From the NCBI GenBank assembly GCA_018398765.1, contig JAHBMJ010004510.1, forward strand, positions 1-14,938: DNA of 14,938 nucleotides, read 5' to 3'. Source of the stretch: Chromera velia. Lineage: Eukaryota; Sar; Chromeraceae. Below the pieces are notes generated by a model that worked only from the letters and a program-made list of their open reading frames with translations, had not been told where the DNA came from and ran no database searches. Position 1 is the first letter of the stretch, and every line of letters begins with the position of its first letter. Positions 8,103 through 14,938 of this stretch are shown here, one piece after another. The position numbers and the translations under genes are program-made.

Positions 8103-11100
8103 TTAGTCGTGCTTGTGGCCATGGCGACCGGAGGTGTAGCCCTTGCCCGAAGAGGCAGTGGCGGGGATAGTCTCAGTCATCACGCACTGCTTTCCGGTGT
8201 CGGTGAAGCCCTTGGGGCAGGACTGGGTGGTGGTGTAGGAGGTGGTGGTGCAGCCTCCGTTCTTTCCGGCGGTGGAACCGGGGGGGCAGTTGTAGACGGC
8301 AGGGACGGACTGAGTGGCCTCGCAGGTCTTTCCGGTGTCAACAGAGCCGGGGGGGCAGAAGTAGGTGGTGTGGGACTCCTGGATGTAGGTGGTGTCAGCA
8401 GGGATCTGCTCGGTGACGGTCACAGGGACGTAGGTGAGGGCGGTCTCCTCGAGGTAGCAGCCTCCCTTCTTGCCAGAGCCAGAGCCGGCGCCGGGGGGGC
8501 ACACAGACTCAGTGGTGACCTTCTCGGTTCTGGCAATCTCGGTCTCACTAGCGGTAGTGAAGGTGGGGATGGCAGGAACAGAGGTGGTCATGGGGACAGT
8601 GGAGGTGACAACCTTGGTGGTGGTGACGGGAGTGGGGGCGTAAGAGGTCTGGAAAGAGGTGATGGTGTTGGCAGCAACGATCTCGGTGTTGTAGCCAGTG
8701 GAGACGGAGTGAGAGGTCTCCATCATGGTGGAGGTAGTGTAAGTGAGGGAAGTCTCCTCGGCGGAAGAGAAGGCGGAGGCGCTGTCAGCAGGGACAACAG
8801 AGTAAGTGGGGACCATGGGGACAGTTTCAGTGAAGGAGTCAGTCACCACACGGTACTTAGTTTCCATGGGGCAGGGCTGTCCACCGGCAGCGGGGGGAAG
8901 AGGGGTGCCCTTACCCTTGGAGCCGTGGCCGTGGCCGTGTCCGTGGGAAGAGCCGTGGCCGTAGCCGGTTCCGGTGGCAACAGAGCCGTCAGGGCGGATG
9001 CAAGGGGCGTAGTTGACACGGGAGTTGGTGACAGTGACGGGGGAAGACTCGTGAGCGATGGAGTACTTCACGAGAGCAGGAACGGTCTCGGTGTAAGAGG
9101 AAGAGTCAACACCGGCGAAGGTCTCCTCGAGGACAATGTCTTCGTACACAGTGTACACCTCCTCAGTGGTGGCGGTCTCAGTCACAGTACGGGTCTCGTA
9201 TCTGTAGAGCTTGGGGACAACCTCAGTGATGGTGGAGGGCTCGAAGGTGATGCTGGTGGTGGTGAAGGTCTCAGCGGGGACATCCTCCCAACTGCAGCAG
9301 GAAAATGAATAGGGAACACAACGATGAATGGAGAAGAAACGAGCGAGGCAAAATTAGAGAAGCAAAAGAGGGGCCAAGCCGTAGTAAAGAAAACGAAAGT
9401 AACCAGCAGCAGACACAACAAAACCGCTGAAAAGAGACAGGGAGAAGAAGCTGTCGAGGTGAAACCACCGTGAAAGAGACAGGAGGCAAACAAATACCGC
9501 CGGGAAGAAGCTGGTATTCGCAGCAGTGTTCGACTGACGTCTGAGTCGCGCAAGTGGTCTCGGGTCCCTCGCCAACGGGGGTGGTGCCCTCAGGGCAGGC
9601 GTACTTGGGGACCTTGCTCTTCATGTCACCGGGGAGCTGGGTGGCAGGCACAGTGACAATGACGGGCTTCTTGCACTTGGGGGCCTTGGAGCCTCCGGTG
9701 TGGAACTCAGAGCCGGGGGGGCACTCAGTATGAGAGTCGGTGTGAGAGACGGGGTGCTGAGTGGTCACAGTCACAACGCAGTTGCCATTGGCGTCCTCCG
9801 TGGTGCCCTTGGGGCAGTACTCAACAGGATAAGACTCAACGCGGGTGACGGGGACAGTCACGGTCTTCTTCTCGAAGCGAGCCTTCTTGACTGTCTTGGG
9901 GGCGGAAGTGGTGGTGGGAGTACCGGAGGGAAGAGTGACAGTGCAGATCAGAGAGGCGTCAGCGCATTCAGCACTAGAGGAAGCACCGCCCTTCTTGGAG
10001 TAAGAGCCACCAGTGAGGCCGCTGGCGCAGCCGGAGGGAGTGGTGCCGGGGGGGCAGTAGTAAGAGGGGACAAGGAAAGACTTGGTGAGGGTGAGCGTCT
10101 GGGGGAACTCCTCGATGACAGGGGACTCGGCATCAACAGGCACCTCGTAAGACTCGAGTCTGGAGCGGGTAAGGGTGAGGGTGCAGGTGCCGTCCTTCTG
10201 GGCGGTGGTGCCGTCGGGGCACTTCATTCCCTGAGCGATCTCCGTGGCGGGAAGGCTGAAAGAAGACAACTTGGACTCAAGGGTGGGGACACGGACGGTC
10301 TTCTCGGACATGTGAGTCTCGACGTTCTGGAAGGAGGTGGTGGCAGTGCAGTCGCCTCCCTTCTTTCCGTCAGATCCCGTGGTTCCCTCAGGGCACTCGG
10401 AGTAGGAAGAGGGGGTGTTGACGGGGATGGACACAGAGGTGGTCTCAGCGATCTGAGAGTACTCAGTGGTGGTGCCAGTCACAATGCAGTCGCCATTCTT
10501 GTCCTGGGTGGTACCCTTGGGGCACACAGGGGCACCGGGAACGGAAACGGGCTTGGAGACGGAAACCTCATAGGGGGCCTTGGCGACGGTGGTGGACTGT
10601 TCAGGGACCTTGCGGGGCTGAACAGTGGCCTGCTGGTCGGCCTTGTGGACAGTTCACATGCCGTCAGAGCCGGGGCCCTCAGTGCCCTTGGGGCAGGAGA
10701 GGACGGGCTTTTCGGTGGTGTGAGTCTTGGCCTCCTTGGCAACGGTGGTGGTGGAGACGCAGGTCTTTCCAGACATGGTGGAGCCCTGCAGGAAGGATCG
10801 AAAGATGAAAGCCGGATAATGAGACAGTGCATTTGGGCGGCGTGGGTTGTAAGAAAGGGAGCAGACAGAGGAAGAGAGGTGAGAGGTGGAAGGCGACAAG
10901 GAAAAGAGACAGAAAGAAAACGCACCTTAGGGCAAGCCTTCTCGGGAGCGACGTCGACCACGCTGGCGACCTGAGAGGTCTCGTAGTCGGCGGTGATGGT
11001 CTTCACACAGTCAGTGCCGGCAAGCTCGTACCCCTTGGGGCAGGAGTAGGTAGTGGGAGGGGGTGCATACCCCTTCTTCTGAGCAACTGCCACAGCAAAG

Positions 11101-11126
11101 GCAGCGGGAATGGTAAGGAACTTCAT
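8103..11126 (-). CDS. Oocyst-wall-protein-like secreted cysteine-module protein, three exons, one in-frame TGA
   Basis: Exons on the minus strand: 11126-10926, 10785-9539 and 9291-8103, total 2637 nt (878 residues plus TAA). Both introns are GT...CTGCAG and keep frame (phases 0 and 2). A short signal peptide (1-15, ending AVA) precedes about 14 modules of the form C-P-[KPED]-G-x(6-14)-C, e.g. CPKGYELAGTDC at 29-40, CPKGTTQDKNGDC, CPDGTTAQKDGTC, CPPGSVDTGKTC and, near the C terminus, CPKGFTDTGKQC. Thr/Val/Ser/Glu-rich segments separate them. A His/Gly stretch GYGHGSSHGHGHGHGSKG and a His-rich tail (GRHGHKHD) follow late in the protein. Spaced CPxG cysteine modules behind a signal peptide are characteristic of apicomplexan oocyst wall proteins (COWP/OWP), disulfide-linked structural proteins of the oocyst or cyst wall. 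Codon use is strongly biased to C/G third positions, suggesting high expression. Odd: codon 111 is TGA (10654-10656) at a module's expected second cysteine. An extracellular matrix protein of another kind is the alternative. Confidence 0.8.
9292..9538 (-). other. Intron 2 of the wall-protein gene
   Basis: Minus-strand donor AC|GTCAGT and acceptor TTTTCCTGCTGCAG|TT, 247 nt, phase 2. Splicing joins ...CATQ to TWEDVPAETF and removes a stretch with pyrimidine-rich, non-module content. Without it the module pattern breaks into an unrelated leucine/phenylalanine-rich frame. Confidence 0.8.
10654..10656 (-). other. In-frame TGA at a conserved cysteine position
   Basis: The reading is ...CPKGTEGPGSDGM-TGA-TVHKADQQAT.... 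Every other module has a Cys after the Gly-rich stretch, as in CPKGTTQDKNGDC-IVTG, so the expected codon is TGC or TGT. The frame is open for about 110 codons before and 768 codons after it. Confidence 0.85.
10786..10925 (-). other. Intron 1 of the wall-protein gene
   Basis: Minus-strand donor CCTAAG|GTGCGT and acceptor TTCCTGCAG|GGC, 140 nt, phase 0. Splicing rebuilds the module CPK-GSTMSGKTC across the junction. Confidence 0.85.
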
Positions 11127-11794
11127 CCTGAGTCAGTCGTGGTTAGAGAAAGTGATCAAGAAGAAAGAAAGGTAGAAGACTTGAGATACTTTGCAGCTTC
11201 AAACAAACACCTTGACTTAAACAGATTGCAGATTTGAGAACAAGTGGGCGGTTTGAAAGGAATGGAGTCAAGTTGGAAGAGCTGCATGAAAACTTCGTTA
11301 GACCTGCTTATAATTTGCAGGCAGTCAATTTTTGTGTTTTTGTTGCAGTGTTGCACGCGCCGCCCATGCACAACGCGGCGCGCCCCGCGGTCCCTAAATT
11401 GTCATGCATGAAGTGCAACACCGATGCAGCAACACCGTCGTTGCACCGATCTCTCGATCATGCACTTCATGCCAGACGAAACTGCCGACGTTTAGTCGTC
11501 GTTTACCTATTACTATTAAAGCTTTTCCGACCAACTTTCTGCACATTGAAAAGGACCTCGCGATCTATACGTTGTGTCCGTGTCGATATCCTTCAATTAC
11601 GCGTCTGCTTGACTGACTGATTCGACTCAGTGTTTCTGATGGACAGGATTGTCCAGACTCTTCTGAAAACCTTTTGCGACGACTTCAAAGGAGAGACCCT
11701 CCCTTTCGATTCCTGCGACTGGCTTACTTCCCTTGGGGAACATTCTTCTGCTCTTTTGATCAGCGCTCTTACGCAAACACGAAATCTTCTCGAG
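11127..11794. promoter_or_regulatory. Shared divergent promoter region
   Basis: The start codons of the minus-strand wall-protein gene (11126) and the plus-strand PSI-like gene (11795) face away from each other across 668 bp. The region holds a CATGCATG motif at 11403-11410, resembling the TGCATGC-type sites bound by apicomplexan AP2 factors, and a GC-rich palindromic block at about 11356-11390 (GCGCCGCCCATGC / GCGGCGCGCC). No TATA box or start site can be assigned with confidence. An in-frame ATG at 11639 could extend the plus-strand protein. Confidence 0.5.
11406..11472. repeat. 12-bp perfect inverted repeat in the divergent promoter
   Basis: GCATGAAGTGCA at 11406-11417 and its exact reverse complement TGCACTTCATGC at 11461-11472, separated by 43 bp. 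It could be paired binding sites for one factor read from both directions, or a stem-loop. Confidence 0.6.
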
Positions 11795-13461
11795 ATGAGG
11801 ATCTCGCTGTTTTTCCTTCTCTGTCTCTGCAGACAGACAGCCTCTGGGCAACCTGCTGACTGCCGGAAACAGAGCTGCCTCAGCTGCGTGCATACAAAAC
11901 CAACCTCCTGGGGAGGCTGTGGTTGGTATGGAAACGCAGAAAGAGGAGTTTGTCTTGAAGGTACGTCGAAAGGGGGATAGATGACTTGTGTCTCTTGTCA
12001 ATCAGAAGTTGCACCGGCCTGCTGTTTCCCATGTACCCTTGAAGTGCATTTGATTTTCCCTTTTCTCTCCCTCTCTGCCAGCCAATCACATCAGCTCCTC
12101 TCAATAGACCAACTGAGCTCGGCATCTGTTCGTTTCCATGCATGCCCGATTGATCCCCCCTTTCCGTGTCTCCTCGACTTTCTCCTTCCATCCAGCAACG
12201 GTTACCTCAAGTCCGCACCTCTTCTTCCCCTCTCCTCATCTCATTGCACCGCAGGCGACTCTTCTGGACCAGACAGAAACACCGCAGGCGACTCTGCTGG
12301 AACTTCGGATCGTGCAATACCTGCCATGGGAACACCTGTGAGCAGTGTGTGAAGAGCGGCGAGAGGTGTGGCTGGTGTCCTGAGACCGGAACATGCGGAC
12401 CTACCAACGCCGATGGAGAGATTTGCGTCAATCTGTCGGGTCGCAAATGTCCCAACTGGCAAGGAAGCCTTGGCCGCTTGCAAGGCCGCAGAGCAGGGTG
12501 CTGACGAAGAGGGAGGGAGTGGAGCCCCCAACTGTGATCACATGAGCTGCGGGAATTGCGTTGCAGAAAATCCGACCTCATCTGGCGGCTGTGGTTGGTA
12601 TGGGAACTTTGGAAATGGGGTTTGCGTTGAAGGTAGGTGCTAATAGAAAGGGTGGACATGATGACAAAGATCTGCAGTGGTGTTATCTTTCTTGCGTCCC
12701 CACCCGTCCCTCCCGTGTTGTGCTTTCCGTCTCCTGTACCTCGTTAAGTTTTGGTGGCAATGTGTGTCATCTTTTTCTGACCGCAGGCTCTTCATGTCCG
12801 CTTCCTGTGATACGTACTTCGTTCGTTTGCATTCCCCATCGACCCTTATCTGTTTTTTTTTATTCACCAACAGTCACGCGCTACAGCATCTGTTCTCCAT
12901 GTCTCTCTCTGCTTCGTGCTCTCTCTTGTACATGCAGGTTCCACTTCCGGGCCGAAGAGAGACACCGGTTTCTCCAAGGACGCCTGCTGGAACTTTGGCT
13001 CGTGCAACATGTGCCTGGGGCCGACATGTGAGGCGTGTGTGAAGAGTGGTCAGGGCTGTGGGTGGTGCGCAGAGACCGGGACCTGCGGACCCATCAACGC
13101 GGACGGAGAGAGCTGCGTCAACGGAAAGGGCCGAAAGTGCTCCAACCTTCAGAAAAGGAAGGCTGCTGTCGCTTGCAAGGCTGCGGAGAAGGCTGAAAAT
13201 GAAGGAGGCACCCGAGGAGGAGAGGATGAGGAGAAGTCCGGCAAGCCTCTAGGTCCAGGAAGGTCCGGGGAGGGCACAGGAAAGTCTGGAGGTGAGACTA
13301 AGTCTTCCGGAGGTGGAGGTGGAGTTTGGATTGCTCTGGGTTGGGGTTTCTTTGCTCTTCTTCTCCTTGCGTTTGTCCTTTTCGGTCTTTGGTGGTATTT
13401 CTTCAGATATCGTCCGTCCATTGGTCATACCGCTCCTAGCGTTCCTCTGCTGGCCTTCTGA
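11795..13461 (+). CDS. Type I membrane protein with alternating PSI-like cysteine modules, module B1 frame-disrupted
   Basis: Exons 11795-11960, 12255-12632 and 12938-13461 total 1068 nt (nominally 355 residues). The introns are GTACGT...CCGCAG and GTAGGT...ATGCAG, both phase 1. Signal peptide about 1-18 (MRISLFFLLCLCRQTASG). Module A1 reads CRKQSCLSCV, then GGCGWYGN, then GVCLEG; module A2 (from about 12533) has the same layout (CDHMSCGNCV, GGCGWYGN, GVCVEG). Module B2 reads CWNFGSCNMCLG, CEACVKSG, CGWCAETGTCGP, with B1 its close match. This spacing, with CGW near the middle, resembles PSI/plexin repeats of surface receptors. Exon 3 ends with a Gly/Glu/Ser-rich linker, a membrane span of about 25 residues (IALGWGFFALLLLAFVLFGL onward), and a short tail of about 18 residues beginning RYRPS. 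Odd: B1 lies in a different frame from the rest of its exon; straight reading meets TGA at 12350-12352. The start gives a signal peptide; the ATG at 11639 would add 52 residues. Ligand and role unknown. Confidence 0.65.
11961..12254 (+). other. Intron 1 of the PSI-like gene
   Basis: Donor GAAG|GTACGT and acceptor TTGCACCGCAG|GCGAC, 294 nt, phase 1. The acceptor choice is supported by the alignment of the following residues GDSSGPDRNT with GSTSGPKRDT at the start of exon 3. A second, nearly identical acceptor lies 33 bp downstream, at 12287/12288. Confidence 0.65.
12247..12300 (+). repeat. 33-bp duplication of a splice acceptor and exon start
   Basis: CACCGCAGGCGACTCTTCTGG starting at 12247 recurs as CACCGCAGGCGACTCTGCTGG at 12280, offset 33 bp. 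Both copies contain a CAG acceptor followed by GCGACTC. Use of either keeps the same phase, so the two would differ by 11 residues. Confidence 0.75.
12294..12452 (+). other. Frame-shifted segment carrying module B1
   Basis: Within exon 2, TGCTGGAACTTCGG onward encodes module B1 in the frame starting at 12295, while the exon's entry (GDSSGPDRNT) and its exit (GKEALAACKAAEQ into module A2) lie in another frame. Compared with exon 3, the entry junction is 7 nt shorter and the exit junction 5 nt shorter. Each breaks the frame; together they restore it. Confidence 0.75.
12633..12937 (+). other. Intron 2 of the PSI-like gene
   Basis: Donor GAAG|GTAGGT and acceptor GTACATGCAG|GTTCC, 305 nt, phase 1, with a pyrimidine-rich 3' end. 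The donor context GAAG|GTA is shared with intron 1, as expected from duplication of an A-intron-B unit. Confidence 0.8.
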
Positions 13462-14530
13462 GCTCATCGAGGCATGCATGGATGGAGTGGGAACCGGAAG
13501 CGACCGAGATGATCGAGTGATTTGGCTGCACTGGGGGGGATAAGATGTCTCTCATGGGCTGGCGTTCTTTCTGTGAGATCGAGATGACACTTTCGCTCGT
13601 GGAGGAGGAATCAGGAGATAGCAAGGAGATGTGGATGAGGAGCAGAGACGGTTTAGCCTCAAAAACAAAGGAAAGAAAGAGACATCTCTTCTGAAAGCAT
13701 GTTCAGGGGTGCTCCGTCCTTCATGCTGAATCATCCTGCTGGGAAGAAGTCCACACAAAGACCTGCTGAGAACAGACTGAAGATGATCGACCGGGGAAGA
13801 CAACACGAGAACAGACGCATTTGAGAAGCACTGAGACGGGCGGGAGAGGGAAAGGTCAAAACTGAAGAATTAAACGGAGTTGCAGACGGAAGGGAAAGAA
13901 GGGTTTGATCAAGACATACATGCAGACAAAAAGTGGGTGGGTGGGTATGAAGCGTAGACTGCAAAGATGTACTGTGACACATGCGAGGAAGGCCTCAAAA
14001 AGTGACAAGTCTGAACCCTTGATTCGAGTTGGCGATCGCGATTCATTGGCCTTCTTCTTGCCTTTGTCTGACCTCCTCCAAAATGCGCACGTTGCCGCCT
14101 CCCAAGTTCACGTCCACGTCTGTTTTTGGTCCCTCCTGCACATGAGCGGTGAACGAATCAAAGACCTTTCGGGTCCAAAAGCCTTAATTGTCAAGGACAG
14201 CTTTTGCTGCATGTTTCTGCGCATTTGTCTGCATGCATGTTTGTGCACTGCATGACATGAGGGGTATGTGGAGCATTGAGGTGAACCTCTATCGACTGCA
14301 AGCGCACGTCGGGTGTATGTATGTCCCATAACATTCCATTCAGCCAGTGCATGGCTGCTTTTGCATTTGTGTGTTTCAAATTGACAAATTGATTGCGCGC
14401 TTCCAAGAGACACAAATACAGTAGTCTAACTGCTCTCTGAGTGCACTTTGCTTTGCGCGTCGAAGGTAGAAAAGAAAAGAATCGTAAAACGAAAAGAGAT
14501 TATTAGAGATTCAAAATTTAGAGTCGGTGC
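13462..14530. other. Intergenic region, no supported gene
   Basis: Begins with the 3' UTR of the PSI-like gene; no clear AATAAA was found close to the stop. Short frames on both strands show no recognisable domain. GCATGCATG motifs occur at about 13472-13480 and 14231-14239. Confidence 0.45.
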
Positions 14531-14534
14531 ACAG

Positions 14535-14634
14535 GCACCTCTCTCTTTCTCTCTCTCTCTGTCTTTCTCTCTCTCCCTCCCTCTCTCTCTCTCTTCTCTA
14601 TGTCTCTCTCTCCCAGATTCTCTCTCTTGCAGGT

Positions 14635-14679
<45 letters not shown>

Positions 14680-14696
14680 GATTCTCTCTCTCGCAA

Positions 14697-14738
<42 letters not shown>

Positions 14739-14885
14739 CCTCTCTCTTCTCTATGTCTCTCTTTCTCTTTCCCCCCCTTCCCTCTTTCTCTATCGCTCCG
14801 TTCCCCTCTCTCCTCGGCCCTGTCTCCCTCCCTTTGTCTCTTCCCCCCGCCTCTCCCCCCCCCTCTCTCCCCCTCCTCCCCCCCT

Positions 14886-14929
<44 letters not shown>

Positions 14930-14938
14930 TGTGTGTGG
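14535..14938. repeat. CT/GT low-complexity block
   Basis: A pyrimidine-rich run of CT dinucleotides with CCC and CTTT interruptions, a short (CA)n tract at about 14662-14679, a pure CT stretch at about 14699-14736, and (TG)n at the right window edge (14912-14937). It is the opposite strand polarity to the GA tracts at the left end of the window. Conceptual Arg/Glu frames on the minus strand are artefacts. Confidence 0.9.

Noticed and set aside
7935-9308. 457-codon open frame on the plus strand (and a 424-codon one at 9700-10974)
   Set aside because: Both are antisense to the wall-protein exons. Strong C/G third-position bias of that gene removes stops from the opposite strand; the Gly/Val/Ser-rich products show no domain.

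Overview
The window is nuclear DNA from a eukaryote, most likely an alveolate of the coccidian or chromerid type. The reasons are GT-AG introns with polypyrimidine-CAG acceptors, a large secreted protein built from CPxG...C modules like apicomplexan oocyst wall proteins, heavy microsatellite load, and a hAT-type DNA transposon. The transposon points to a repeat-rich free-living relative such as a chromerid rather than to Toxoplasma-like coccidia, but that is an inference and the species cannot be fixed from the sequence alone.

Layout. 1-2373: a long direct duplication (1-977 and 1284-2373) separated by TG and GATG microsatellites; the second copy carries a pure GA tract of about 162 bp. 2374-3080: unassigned sequence without long ORFs. 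3080-3490: a CTGT/CTGC tract followed by a 102-bp minisatellite (three copies). 3492-4370: no supported gene. 4371-5141 (+): an intronless DUF71/Dph6-type ATP-pyrophosphatase (diphthine--ammonia ligase family). 5142-5859: pyrimidine-rich spacer ending in a TGTC microsatellite. 5893-7440: an AT-rich island holding a complete but internally deleted hAT element (6405-7300) with a perfect 8-bp target-site duplication and the remnant of a BED zinc finger.

8103-11126 (-): a three-exon gene for an oocyst-wall-like cysteine-module protein of about 878 residues. It has one in-frame TGA exactly where a conserved cysteine is expected. 11795-13461 (+): a three-exon gene for a type I membrane protein with alternating PSI-like cysteine modules (A1-B1-A2-B2) and a C-terminal membrane span. 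Module B1 is out of frame between two mutually compensating indels. 13462-14530 is non-coding as far as can be seen, and 14530-14938 is CT/GT low-complexity DNA.

The two cysteine-rich genes are divergent and share a 668-bp intergenic region with GCATGC-type motifs and a 12-bp inverted repeat. Co-expression of a wall-matrix protein and a surface receptor-like protein is plausible but unproven. The Dph6-like gene is functionally unrelated. I see no CRISPR, operon, rRNA or tRNA. I did not find a clear novel multi-gene system; the strongest leads are the TGA-for-Cys codon, the hAT element and the frame-disrupted PSI-like gene.
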